64,000 nucleotides of DNA. Origin: Aselliscus stoliczkanus (taxonomy: Eukaryota; Chordata; Mammalia; Chiroptera; Hipposideridae). Position 1 is the first letter of the stretch, and each line of letters opens with the position of its first letter. Below, in pieces: positions 11,603 through 23,361 of the stretch. The translations under genes and the position numbers were made by a program. The stretch spans positions 114,764,687 through 114,828,686 of the forward strand of contig CM066732.1 of NCBI GenBank assembly GCA_033961575.1, read 5' to 3'. The notes under the pieces are model-generated. The model saw only the letters and a program-made list of their open reading frames with translations, had not been told where the DNA came from and did not search any database.

Positions 11603-12022
11603 GGGGGCCAGCTAAGTGGCTTGTTGGTTAAGAGTTGGCTTGCAAGCCTGAGTTCTGAGCAGGAGGACCGCCGGGTCGGATCCCACATGGGCCAGTGATG
11701 CCCTCTACAGCTAAAATAGTGAACAACAGCTCCATCTGGAGCTGGGCTCCCATGAGTCGCCAGCAAGGGCGTAGGCTGCAGTGGGGCTGGCTGGCAGCTG
11801 GTGTGCACTTTCGTGAGCTGCCATGAGCAGCCATGAGCGACTGTCCAATGGCCAGCAACTGATCTGCCTCACCCGGGAAGAGCACAATGATAATACCAAC
11901 ATGGGCCAGTAAAGAAACATCCTCCACAACTAGACTGAAGAACAAAAGGACAGCAACTTGTCTGTTCTCCTTCCCCAATTCCCCAGCGCTGTTCCCTCCC
12001 CCAATTCCCCAATAAAATCTTT

Positions 12023-12027
<5 letters not shown>
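11603..12027 (+). mobile_element. Composite SINE, single tRNA head with long body
   Basis: Sense copy starting GGGCCAGCTAAGTGGC and ending CCCCAATAAAATCTTTAAAA. An extra arm (TTCTGAGCAGGAGG) sits before the box B-like sequence. Flanks ATACAATTTGG/ATATAATTTGG suggest insertion into an L1 tail. Confidence 0.8.

Positions 12028-12076
<49 letters not shown>
12026..12076. repeat. (TA)n microsatellite grown from a SINE tail
   Basis: About 25 TA units directly after the SINE A-rich tail, grading into CACATACACACAC. Confidence 0.9.
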
Positions 12077-12082
<6 letters not shown>

Positions 12083-12089
12083 CACACAC

Positions 12090-12285
12090 ATATATAATTT
12101 GGTAGTTACAAAAATAGTCATGAGAATGTAAAATATAGCATAGGGAATATAGTCAGTACTGTTATGACAACAATGAATAGTGCCAGATGGGTACTAATTA
12201 GGGAATTACTGCATAAATTATATACATGCTGTACACCTGAAACTCATATACTATTGAATGTCAACTGAAAAAAATAAATTTCTAA
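12090..12285 (+). mobile_element. L1 3'UTR end
   Basis: Contains the AGTGCCAGATGGGTACTA and ATGCTGTACACCTGAAACTC signatures and an AATAAA-like terminus of an L1 3'UTR. Confidence 0.65.
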
Positions 12286-12779
12286 AATGAAGTAGCTAGT
12301 TTGCAGGGATGTGTTAGGTACAACCAGGTGGCCTAGAGATGGGGGATGATGATGGCAGGACCTATGGCCTGAAGGAACTTCTAGTCTGGGCAGAGAGCAG
12401 CAAGGTTTACACAGGTGAGATCAGTGCCTGGCAGGGCTAACTGGTCTGGTGACACCTGAGAATAGTGCACTGGAAAGGAAGAGTCCGGATTTGAGTTCCC
12501 AGATGTGAGAAATTAGACCTATAAGCTCTGAGAATATCAACAGTGGTTATTAAGCTCAGTGCCATTCCTGGCACATTACTATAATCATCTAGGAGTTTAG
12601 CCCATTAAATGGGAGCATGCAGGTAACTGACTTGATTTTCTATGAAAACAGGAGTCGGGACACCTGAGTTTTATGTCAATTCTGCATAACCAAATGAAAT
12701 TTGCACATCTCTTCGCCTCTTAGGGCTGAGGCTAAGCTTCTACATCTGTGAAGTCCAGGGGGTTGAATCAAATTTCTCG
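12286..12779. other. No confident feature; weak MIR-like piece
   Basis: Sequence near 12640-12790 has a faint MIR-like order (GCACATCTCTTCGCCTCTT, then CATCTGTGAAGTCCAGG), too weak to call. Confidence 0.35.
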
Positions 12780-12840
12780 AGGCCTCATATTCACTTTTGT
12801 ATCCTCAGTGCCAGCACAGGTACTGGCTATCTAGATAAAC

Positions 12841-13068
12841 TACCAGGATGCCAAAAAACTGCATACAAGTGGACACTTTGGTCAATGTTGCTCAAGCAGT
12901 AGTTCACCATAATCAGAAGTGTCTGGACGCTGATGGTAACCTCTTTGAGCATCTCTTGTAATTGCAGAAGTCAAACATGACTTTCATCTTTTGTTATCGG
13001 TATATATTGATTATAATTTTAATGGTTTTCCTTTCTTAAGAGGGTGCCATTTTTTGGCACCCTCTGTA
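12841..13068. mobile_element. Mariner/Tc1-like miniature element
   Basis: The ends form terminal inverted repeats flanked by TA: left TA plus CCAGGATGCCAAAAAACTG, right (reverse complement) TA plus CAGAGGGTGCCAAAAAATGG. Only about 225 bp, far too short for a transposase. Internal sequence such as AGAAGTGTCTGGACGCTGAT resembles a mammalian mariner as I remember it. Confidence 0.7.
13043..13066. repeat. Hairpin at one end of the mariner-like element
   Basis: GGGTGCCA and TGGCACCC (extending to AGAGGGTGCCA/TGGCACCCTCT) around a T-rich 5-nt loop, so one terminal repeat is itself palindromic. Confidence 0.85.
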
Positions 13069-13120
13069 TGTAACAAATCCAGTAGGTGCTCCCTAAATGT
13101 TTGTGACTGACTGCCGACTC

Positions 13121-14394
13121 TGCCTCTAAGAGCACTAGGCAGAACACAGGGACCCAGACGGTCCAGAATAAATGGATCCTACAGCAGCCCCAGGCAGAGT
13201 TCCTCCAGTTATATGAAAAGGGAAAAATATCTGCGTGACGCTTGTGAGCATTTTTTTTACCACAAGAGGGCGCCCTAGCCTCATCCGGCCTAACGGGTCC
13301 CTGGGAAGAGGGAGGCCCATCAGAGGCCAGCTGTGTAGTGCTGTCTTAGGTGAGTAGAAACCTCACGGTGGGCACCACTGGGCCAAGACAAGACATCTGA
13401 GATGTAAACACAGGTGAACATAGGGCAAGGGAACAAAGGAGGATACGGGAAGGCTGGGCAGGGAAGGGGCCAAAGAGAGAGAAAAGGACTTGCTGGAGTC
13501 ACAGAGCATGCCTAGAGATCCATCGGGAAATGAGACCTGGATGAGGTCATACACAGGTCCCGTTACCTTGAGGATACATGTGATGCTCAATATGATAGGG
13601 AAAAACCTCTCCCTGTGATTATCTCGGACTCTGCACGGTGGTCAGCAAATGTCTTGAATGCACAGGAAAGAAAGGGCCAGAAGCCAGACTCGGGTGGGTC
13701 CCAAATGCCAGAATCTGGCCCATCGGCTCTAGAGAACTATGAAAGAAAGTTCTTTAAAACTGTGTAATGGTATTTTGGCAGAATTCATCTGGCAGATGTA
13801 GACAAGAGAGATTTAAATATATACATCCATAGAAAGTATATGCCAAGAAATATTTGGGAGTATGGTCTTTGGGGAAAATCCTAGTAGAAATCATTGCTGT
13901 GGGGGCTGTTGCCCCCTCCTTGTTCCCTTTTATGGCGCTTCTCCCTCCATCTCTTCCCTGAGACCCGAGCTGGTTTCTAGGAGGCATGCTCCGCTGGTTC
14001 CAGGAATAAGCAGCTGGGTCTGAAGAGAGAAACGGGCGCAGCTGAGAAGCCTCTATTGTGAGACCGCCTCACCCGGCGCTGGAATCGGAGTGTTCTGCTC
14101 TGGAAGCTGAGCAGTGGCCTTGGGGTCAGAAGTGGTGCATCTCCCTTTGTGCCGACCTCCTAAGACATCCACATAGCTATTCTGAGAAAGAGGCCAAGCA
14201 CAGACCCATAATGGCATGGGCCCACAGAAGGGTCTAGACTCTTGAGAGGAAGAGGGCAATAGGAAGGCATCCAGGGACAGAGGGGAAACTGAGCCATTGG
14301 GAACCACTAATGCCTAAATCTCCCCTTCCCAGTTATTACCCACTCAAGTAGCTTCTAGGTCAGACCCCTAGAGCCCAGGCTGTGCCCTGAGAAC
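13121..14394. other. Non-coding, no recognised feature
   Basis: Intergenic. Several short open frames on the minus strand show no recognisable homology. Confidence 0.5.
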
Positions 14395-14490
14395 AGAAAC
14401 TGCCTTATCCCCCACCTCAGCACCAAACACAGGCTCCAGGAGACAGTAGATACTCAACAAGTGTTTGCTGGAAGGAAGAATGACTGGAGA
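14395..14490 (+). mobile_element. L2 3' end fragment
   Basis: CAGTAGATACTCAACAAGTG followed by TTTGCTGGAAGGAAGAATGA matches the L2 terminus. Confidence 0.6.
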
Positions 14491-15129
14491 GAGAGAATGA
14501 ATGGGGAGAGGGTGTGGTCCTTCCCCTGGAGTGACAAGAACCCAGAGCTCAGGACCTTGGCTTGGCCTCGCACTTCTTTTCCACAAAATGGGGAAGGCTG
14601 TTCCCTTGGCCATGCTGTTCCAGGGCAGCTGTAAAGATCAGAGACAGGAGTACTTGGTGGCTGCAGACTGTGGACTCAGCTCCCTCCTCCAAGCCCCGTG
14701 ATGCTGTGATGTTAAGTTACTGACAACAAACTCAAGGAGCTCATCTTGAGCAGAAATTCAGGCAGCACTGTGAAGATGGCTTGTTCACAAACTCTAACGA
14801 GATAATCCAACTCAGACAAAGGCAGTTGATATTGGCACATGAATAATCCTGCTCTGGCCAAATGAGGAAACAAGTCTACCTAGGAGGTTTCTGAGCTCCA
14901 ATCACCCATGTCCAGGTTTTCCCTCCCATACACCAATGGTTGTAGCCTTTGGTTTTTGTTGGTAGCCTATTTTGTAAGCAGGTTACTAGGGAGGTTTGGG
15001 TAACCGCTGGTTCTAGTCTCCCAGGAGCCTTGGCCTTGGTGGGACCCTGTGACTCAGAGTTCCAGGGAATCATTTCACACTGGAGGGGACACCACAAAAG
15101 CTGGGTCTTAAGCGTCCTGCTTTCTGTGG
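14491..15129. other. No recognised feature
   Basis: Intergenic, no gene or clear repeat. Confidence 0.45.
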
Positions 15130-15260
15130 CACCTTTTTAACTTTGGTTTCCATAGCTACAAAAAGTAGATAATAATACCGTTCTTCTTATCTCATACGGC
15201 TTTTATGAGATCACCACAGATAAGTGTAAAGCAGTATATGAATGTGTTACTACCACTACT
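15130..15260 (+). mobile_element. MIR remnant
   Basis: TTGGTTTCCATAGCTACAAA then AATAATACCGTTCTTCTTAT and a GTGTAAAGCAGTATATGAAT tail fit the 3' half of MIR. Confidence 0.45.
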
Positions 15261-15529
15261 GTCAGAACTCTGAAATCCCAAATGACGTGATGGAAAGGCT
15301 AGTCAGATCCAAAGGTGCCAAAAGCTAGCTCTGGAGGCTTGTCCATGTACCCTGTGATTCCTGGGCTCCGACCTCTCACTCCTCCACCTCCCCTCCAGGT
15401 AGAATGAGGGGTTAAAAACCTTTTGACGACTATTGAGCCACTGGAAAAGTAACCAAAGAGCACATAAATTAGGATCAACGCAATTTCACTTGTTAAGCAT
15501 GAGAAATATGAAAATTTCTTTTTTAATGT

Positions 15530-15665
15530 TTAGCAAACATTAATTTACTGAGCACCTACTATGTAGCAGGCATGTTCCTGTATTACCATTAAGCCTCACA
15601 TTAACCCTGTAAGAGGAGGGCACAGGTTCACAAAGAAATAGATACACATTTAGAGGAGAAAAGAG
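15530..15665 (-). mobile_element. MIR/L2-type antisense fragment
   Basis: TACTGAGCACCTACTATGTA with GCAGGCATGTTCC and CCTCACATTAACCCTGTAAG matches the reverse complement of a MIR tail. Confidence 0.55.
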
Positions 15666-16084
15666 GGGCTTTCATGAAATGGTACTACCATTCCTTACCT
15701 CTTAGACGCCTCCTACTAAATTGTGCTGCATTCTCTCTACCACAGGCAGAAATGCAGATACACTGTCTTGGTTCTTGCATAAACTGAGGACCCTACGGGC
15801 CCTGCAGGCCCAGTGACCCTGGGTTATAAGGCCAGAGAGACTGCACAGGGCTGGGCTGAAGCTGGACAGATCACTGAGGGCCTTCTCTTTGTCCCTTAAT
15901 CAGGGAGCAGCACCCAGTGGCTCAGGAAGACACCAGGCCAGGGTGTGGCCTGACAGGAAAACAGCTGTAGTCCTGGCTTCTGGAACTGCAGGGAGAGGCT
16001 TCCAGGCCTGTGGCCATGTTGTGCCTGCTGCCTCTCTGCCCATGTGCTAGAGGGTATGTGTGCGGTTCTGGGGTGGGGTGGTGG
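15666..16084. other. No recognised feature
   Basis: Intergenic. The 141-codon minus frame at 15896-16321 has no recognisable domain and overlaps a MIR. Confidence 0.45.
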
Positions 16085-16220
16085 CAGGCTCTGGACTGGA
16101 GTCAGGAGGGCGGAGCACGCCTTGGCCACTGTCTGTGACTTACAGCAAAGCACTTCCCCTCTCTGTGCTTCCACTTCCTCATCTGTAAAACAGGAGAGAG
16201 GACTGGACTCCATACACTCC
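16085..16220 (+). mobile_element. MIR SINE
   Basis: CTGTCTGTGACTTACAGCAA, CACTTCCCCTCTCTGTGC and CCTCATCTGTAAAACAGG form the MIR core in order. Confidence 0.6.
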
Positions 16221-18301
16221 ATGCTGACATTCTGACCGTCAAGGGCCCCGTGGAAGCACGGGAGAGTGGTTTGCTCTAAGGTCATGAAGATAATGGCTGA
16301 GGGGCAGCTGGCCTCACTCACTGCCCTCCCTATAAACTCCTGGAGGGGCTCCTACTTGCCCAACCCAAACAGGAGCCAGAGGGCGAGGGGGCCCATGGAT
16401 GTTGTTCCCACTGACCAGAGGGCGTGGGTGGGCTGGAGGAGGCGCAGGGGAAACGCCTCGGGAGCTCAGCCCAGAAATGCTGCCAGGGCAATGATCTGCG
16501 CAGCCGCCTTCCCCTCACAAGTCTGAGCCCTCAGCTCCTGTGGCCTCTCCTATTCCCAAGGGAACAGCCAGGGAGCAGGGCCTGCTCTCCTAGAGCTGGC
16601 CCACCGCGGGGGAGGCCTTGCAAGGCCGAGCAGAGGCAGAGTAGGCTGCAGTGCGGTGGCTCCCTCCCCCTGATACTTCGCAGGAAAGTCTTTCTTTCCC
16701 CATTTTTACCTTTCCCTTCTGGCACTTTCCTGAAGTTTACTCTGAGGGGGCTTTGCCCAGTTTCTCAGGGATACTTGCATTGACAGAGGGCTCCTAGAGA
16801 TTAAAAAGGCTTTCCTTAAGACCTCGAAAACTGGAGCTCTGCAGGGCACACGCGTGGCAGGCAAGGCAGGGTGAGAAGGGCGAGCAACCAGAGAGCCTCG
16901 GCCCTCCTGAGGCGTCTGGGGTCCCATGAAGCCTGAGCCTTTACCCTGCACTGATTCTCAGGGAAGGTCAAAGTCAGGACACATGCCCTGGAAGTTCCTA
17001 AGGAGAATCTGCTCGCCTGTGAAAGCTGCAGAATAAAAGTCACATCTCTAAAAATGCTGGCCAGGCAACGGCACCCAAGAATGGCCCAGTCAAGGTGCTG
17101 AGCATCATCTCTGTCCCAGGAGGCACAGAGCCAGCTTTGGGCCAGAGCTCAGGAGCAGCCTGGGCCCCCTGGGCCTCCATGAGCATCCTCTTAGCACCAG
17201 CCTCACGTGTGTGTGAAGAGGGAGGGAGGCGCCGGCACTTGTCAAGATGGCCTTCTCCGCCACGGGGGCAGATTTCAGTGCTGCTGGGAGGGGATTCCTG
17301 AGCAAAAGTGCCCTGCTTCTTCCCAGATGCTTAAAATCCTTTTCAGAAAGTACACTTGTAATCAGATGAGGAGAGAAATAAGGTGCTTTCTGGAAAAAGC
17401 ACAGAATGGGGAGTCGGGACCTGGCTGCTTCTGACCCTAGCCTTCCTGTGTCCTCGCCAGGAAGTCCTTCAGCTATTTGAGGCTCATCAACTCCACAGCT
17501 CAGTGCAAACATGTCTATCCGCGAAGACCCTCCTGCAGATGCCTCACCGTGAGAAAGGCCCAGTCCAGCTGCTGAGCTCCTTCTGGGGTGGCTTCAGGGC
17601 CTCCCCGCCTTCCCAACTCCTCCTCTCAGACCCAGACCAGGGCCCTGCTCAGCAAGGCGTGAAGGAGGCACCCCAGGGAAGCCAGAGGAGTGGGGGGCTT
17701 TAAATTATGGAGCAGCTTTCTTAGCCCCTCTCAGAAAGGCCCAAGCGCCCCAGCTAAATAATTCACCACCTCAGGAAGACCCAGTGGCTCCTGACACAGC
17801 TAAAGTAGGTCAGGCATCGGCCCGGACCCGGTGGGGCCCGCACTAGGAGGGGCTGCAGGATAGAAGGCCTTGTTTGCTTGGCAAGTGCTCGGCTGACCTA
17901 AATACTGCACTGAGGTGAGGGGTACAGGACAGAAAAGCACCCACACCCCTCCTCTTGCTGGCATGGATACAGCCATCAACCCCCTCCTCCCAGAGCCTCC
18001 CTCTGGGGTCCAGACAGCCCATTACTTGACACCCCAGAGTTACCACAGGGCCTATGCCTGGCCAGGCTCCTCGTCCCTCACAGCACCCAGGGGTGCTGTG
18101 TCCTCTCCTCACATGCAGGTACCAGCTGGGGCTACAAATGTCATCCCTGAGCCTCTAACAGCTGACATATTCATAAGCAGAGTTCTGTAGACCCAAGTCG
18201 CCCAGTGCAGTCCTGGGATTCAGAAGGGGGGAGGCAGGGAGCGGAGAGGGACACCAAGGTCACCCTAGGTGCAAGTGAGGAAGTGACCAGGGTCAGCCCC
18301 T
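16221..18301. other. GC-richer non-coding DNA
   Basis: Intergenic downstream flank of RBPMS2. Overlapping open frames in several phases are attributable to GC content. A weak MIR-like piece lies near 17380-17480. Confidence 0.45.
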
Positions 18302-18323
18302 CACACACACACACACACACACA
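18302..18323. repeat. (CA)n microsatellite
   Basis: Eleven CA units. Confidence 0.9.
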
Positions 18324-19149
18324 GGGAGGCTCTGGGGCCTGTACTGCCCTCCCTTTCTAGGCACAGCTTCGGAGTCAAGCAGTGAAGGGTGTGGGGTGAG
18401 GACATAGACAGAAAAAGATAGTAAAGCCATTAGGTTAGAGCTCTGACCCTCCAGAAAGAGCTGAGATGATTTCAAGCCACCGTATCACAGAGGAAACAGG
18501 CCCCAAGTCACAGAAAAGGGGAAAATCAGGGCCGGCTGCAGGCATCCTGACTGGGTCCAGCCCAGCCCGGGATCTTGGCACCACATCATTTCCCTGACCT
18601 TCATACTGGCTCCCTCAGAGCTGCAGCTGGGAGCCCAACAGAGCAGGCGAGCTGGACTCTTCCGGGGCCGGATTCCTGGGTCCTCTCCTTCCCTAACATG
18701 GCCTCACAAGACATGCACCAAGGATGCTGCAGGAGCCCAACCCCCAAACCGGAGCCCTTCTCTCTCTGAGGGCCTGCAACTGGCACAGGCCACGAAGGGT
18801 TAGGCCAACTAGATCACAGCACCCCGAGGAAACAAAGGTCTCCGTCGGGTGCTTACTCTGGGTGCATGAACTCTCCAGCCCTATGCTCAGAACTTGGAAA
18901 ATGAATAAGGGAATGAATTAAACACAGGGCAGGCTGACAGATATGGATGGGCCCCTGCTGGGTGGCCCGAGGCAAGTCCCTTTTCCTTCAGACTTCAGTT
19001 ACACATTAGAGGGGAGGGAGAGGCTACCAGGCCCTCAGGCTCCGGGCCACTTCACTTCCTTCCCCGCCCCTGAACTTGCAACATCTGTCCCCTAGTTATG
19101 CCCTCCCAACAGCAGTCTACATCCCAGGGAAGCAAAGGTCAGAGAGCAG
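18324..19149. other. Non-coding, no recognised feature
   Basis: Immediate downstream flank of RBPMS2. A faint MIR-like segment lies at about 18940-19020. Confidence 0.4.
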
Positions 19150-20533
19150 TTCCTTTGGATGATTTTTTATTTTGCATTTCATATATTATCCAGTTTCACA
19201 TTCTCACAGGATCAGCAATTATAACAGCCACCTTGTCTCCCAAGTCTGAAAACGGCAAGACAGCCACAGCTGTGGCCAAAGGCAAAGCACTGATGTGCTC
19301 ACGAAACAAAAAAATTGCACAATTTTTCCTTCATTTTTCTTAAACTAACGCCTGACACAAAGGTTCATGGCTGGAGAATGGAAACCCTTTCCTTCTTCAT
19401 GCCTCAAACTAAACATTCAACTTATCTGACAGGGCGAACAAGGTCTCTTTAATAATTAATTGCACACACACACACACGAAATCCTTTATGATGCATAAAT
19501 ATTTTGTTACACAGGGTACAAAAATATTTTCACTTTTTGGTTGGTTTCAAAGTTTGGAAAGAATGAGGAGTAATGGCAGGGTGGGGTGTGCCGTGAGCAA
19601 AATAGGCAGAAGAAGGATGGTCTTAACAGTTAGCCCATCTGAACAGGAGGAAGCAGAGGACCCTGACTTGAAATGTAAAAGAAAACACTCTATCTTTGTT
19701 CGGTGGTTGCTGTTCAGCCCAAAAGTGTGGGGGGTGTCAGGGGTGGGGGTACTGGGTGGAAGTGGCTGCAGGGCTCAGGCCTCACTTAAGCTGGGTGGGT
19801 GTAGAGGGAGGGACCAGGAGTGCTGAACCATCAGTGGCCAGGACCTGTTGCTATGGTGACACCATGTGAGAACAAACTGTACACTCACATATACACAAGT
19901 TTAAGTGTCTTAATTCATGCCAGAAAACATGCAAAATCAAACGCCTCGTTTGTTTGCGGTGGAGCGACGGAAGCAAGTTTGGACCCAGAGGTCGGGCCTT
20001 GCTCGGTCCCAGCCAGGCCTCTGAGCTGGGTCTGCGTGTCCCAGCAAGAAGGTCCCTGCATCCTCCCGTGAGGCCCTGGGGACAGGCTCTGGGGCAGGAC
20101 AGGGCTGAGGAAGAGGAGAGAAAGGAAACAGGAAACAGTCCACTGAGTCAGGCTTAAAATTCACAGTCTTTGGAAGGAAGCAGTGGCTCTCCACAGGCCC
20201 CAGGGCCGCTTCCTCCCCAGCAGGGCAGGGGCTTCGAGCTGCGGTGACAAGACCTGGAGGGATCGGGGAGACGTGGTCGTGAGCAGAGGTGTGGGACTGG
20301 GCCAAACCCAGGTCTTCCCCTTGTGACAAGGCTGCAAGACAGATGGCAGGGGACAGGTGACAGGAGTGGGAGGAGAAGGGGACAACCAGCCAGAGTGCCC
20401 AGTGCACAAGCTCAGGCGCAGGCCCACCATCAGCAGGCTCTGGGGCTCAGGCAGAGGAGGGAGCCACGGCTCTGCAGGAGACCCAGGCCCAGGACATTCC
20501 TCCTGGACCTCTGGGCCAACACTTACTGAAGGA
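19150..20533 (-). other. RBPMS2: RBPMS2 3' untranslated region
   Basis: Sequence downstream of the TAG at 20534-20536, in gene sense, to just past the AATAAA at 19171-19166. About 1.4 kb and free of obvious SINEs, unlike both flanks, consistent with an exonic UTR. It contains a short CA run near 19462-19477. The exact cleavage point is inferred. Confidence 0.7.
19166..19171 (-). terminator. RBPMS2: Polyadenylation signal AATAAA for RBPMS2
   Basis: The minus strand reads AATAAA here, preceded by TGCAAA and followed by an A/T-rich stretch. It is the first canonical hexamer seen after about 1.36 kb of 3'UTR. Use of this site is inferred. Confidence 0.6.
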
Positions 20534-20596
20534 CTAACAGAACTGTCGGTATTTCCATCCTTGCTGGGTGGTATCAGAGGAAGGGTACCAGCGCAC
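20534..20596 (-). CDS. RBPMS2: RBPMS2 last coding exon
   Basis: Twenty codons plus TAG, starting VRWYPSS and ending YRQFC. The acceptor is CTTGCAG. This C-terminal tail is the conserved constitutive end shared across RBPMS and RBPMS2. It lies 6.1 kb from exon 6. Confidence 0.94.
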   Translation of the reverse strand: MRWYPSSDTTQQGWKYRQFC

Positions 20597-23320
20597 CTGC
20601 AAGAGAAGCCAACATCAGGAGCTAGCTGTGCAGTCCCTCCCTCGACGGGGGAGCCCTGGAAACATGGCCTTCAGCGTCCCTGTTGGAGTGAGTCCTGGTT
20701 CTGTCACTGGCTGGCAGATGTCGGGCCAGTTACTCACCTGTAGGCAACAGTCTCTTCATCCTGAAAATGGGCGAGTTTCGCCTGACCTGCCTCCTCCGCA
20801 GGGTGAAGGTTCAAATGAGAGAATGGTTACGAAGGTGTTTTCTACTCCGCTAAGCTCGCCTGGAATGTGCCATGTTGCACCAAGTGGAGTCATGGCAGCT
20901 GGGGCGGGGAGGGGGGCACGAGGGTGGGGGGGCACTGGTGCCAACAGCTTGCCTTTACTGGAACAGTGTGGAATTCCTAACATTAGGAGAATGAACCTAA
21001 TACATTTTTGCATGACTTCTTTGAGTCTCACTGTCCTCATCCAGCCATAGGCTAGACATGATTAAGTCACAGGCAGCAGCGAGGATCAGATAAGACAGAA
21101 TGTAAAACATTAGAAGGCAAAGCTGGGGTGGTCTCCAAGGGGTAGGATGCCAGACACTGGTGCTGTCCTTGTATGATTCTCTAAGAAAGCCGTGGGCGAG
21201 ACCCGGCGGCTGCATCCTTCCAGTCCTCACCTCTCTCCATCGCTCTTGTTCCCTCCATTAGAAGCCTAAGTCTCGAAACATGTAACCTACTAGCTGAGCC
21301 CTCAGGGAGGGGCCTGGTAGCGACCGAACCCCAGGACTGTAGCCCCAAAGCAGGATTCCTAGAAACTGGTCAGAAAATGACACGCACCCCTTCCCCAAGG
21401 GCCAGTCATCTAGACAGTAAGCCATGCGGGGTGCCAAGCCGAGATGGCAGGGCAGGCCACCTGGCCCAGTTACAGGCAGCACATCTGCCCGAGGCTGAGC
21501 CATGGCTGCCAGGGGAGGGTGGGAACAAGCATCACAGGACCCTGGGGGAGTGGGGCAGAGCAGCCACGAGAGGGGAGTCCGGGGTCCCCTTAGGAAAGGA
21601 AGGGATGGTGCACAAGAGTCGCTGTAGAAACAAGTAGCAGTTTGGCACATAGACAAGTCCCCAGTATTCGGACCCAGTTACCTGCTTGGCAGCCTAGAAT
21701 CCCTCCCTGCCACTTGGGGAAGCAGAGAAGATATCAAGCATTACCAGGCCATCCAGGGGCTAACGGAAGGTTCCTGAGAATTTGCTCCTGTGCCCCCTCC
21801 AAATGTTAGGTGCTGTTTGATACAGCACAAGACTGACCACCACATGCTCAGCAGAAGTCAGGGGCTGCCTGGTCACCCCAAGATGCCAGGATTCTGGGCA
21901 TATAGCAGGGGCAAGTCAGGTCACCTGACCAATGTCAGGATCTTCCCTGGACCCCAAGGACGTGGCATTGCTGTCACAAGGACACAGATGGCCCCAGGTT
22001 GCTAGAACTACCTTGACGGAGCCCTACACCACACAGACAGGGTCAAGAGCCTCATCTTGCCTTTGAGCTCTCTAGCCTGGCTGCCATACCTTCTCTCTGC
22101 GAGTGGCTCCCTCCCTTCCTGGATGACAGGTGAGCGGGAGGAAGCCTTTCTTTCCCTTTGTTGAGCCATGAATGACCTCAGCTGGATGCCCGGCTGGACA
22201 CTAGAGCTCATTTCACAAGAAGGACAATGAGGAAACCAGCCCCACTGCCACATGCTACTGGATAAGCCGTGGTCCTGGCTGAGGGAATCCCTGGTGGGCC
22301 CTAGCCAGCGCCATTCACCTAGCCTCCAGCTGGAGCAGCCCTCTGGCAAGGAAGTGCCTGATGAGCTGGGTGCCCTGCAGGGCAGGAGGAGGAGAGAATA
22401 TCACATGAGAGTGGGGGGCACTCTGGAGGCCTCCCACTCGCCCTCTTTTACCACTGGGGGAGCCTAGGCCTCCTGCAGCTGCCTAAGGGTTCCCTCAGAG
22501 AGCCCGCCTTACCCCAAGTGCTAGGGTTCCTGCCTATGAAGCAGCAGCTTTCCCCCTTGCCTAAGAGGAGCCGGGCGCCTCCTCGGGGAGGAAGTAGAAG
22601 GCCCCATTTCTGAGCTTGAGACGGTTGTTCCCAAGGTGGATAGAAGGAACTCAAAGGGCTGCATTTCCACTTCCCGTGGACACCTAGTATAGGCCGGCGG
22701 TCTGGGCCCTCTAAAGCCTAACAGTCCACTCCTGTTCAGCTCAGAACAAGAGACCCCAGACCCAGGGGTCAGGGCCGGTGCATCAGGGAGCAGTCAGTTC
22801 CCTCTCGGGGCCTCTAACTGTTCACAGGAGGTTTGGGGATCCTGAGAGGCCACTCCGCAGGGACAAGCCCATGAGCATCTAGAATGAACCAGGCTCCAGG
22901 GGGACCAGCACCAAAACAAAGGGGCATGAATTCAGTCCTTTCTCACATCTTGAGACTGAGACGATACATCACAAAGTGGGCAAAAGAATGAACTCACACA
23001 AGAAGCAATACGAAAAGCCAATAAATATGGAAGCCTCGCTCATCAGAAGGTCAATTAAAACAATACCCGGTCTTAGTAAACCCAGATTGGCAAGTTTACA
23101 CTTTGACCTTGTAACAGTTCTAGGAATTTATGATAAGGAAAACAAGCAGGACAGGTGCCCAGAGAGGTGTGAACAAGGGCGTCCAATGCTGCACCGCCTA
23201 CCAGCAGCAAAAACTGTGTAAACAACCTACTTACCATCTACAGGGAGCTGGACACACACAATGGTGAGCTGGCCAGGCATCCAGGATGTGCATCTACATT
23301 TACTAATGTGGAAAAACGCG

Positions 23321-23361
<41 letters not shown>

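Larger units (their letters stand above)
12780..13120 (+). mobile_element. L2 3' end interrupted by a mariner-like element
   Basis: TATCCTCAGTGCCAGCACAGG on the left and CAGTAGGTGCTCCCTAAATG on the right form one L2 3' end once 12841-13068 is removed. Confidence 0.65.

Noticed and set aside
1..19000. OAZ2, expected downstream of RBPMS2 in mammals
   Set aside because: I looked for antizyme-like coding segments and saw none. The gene is probably beyond the window.
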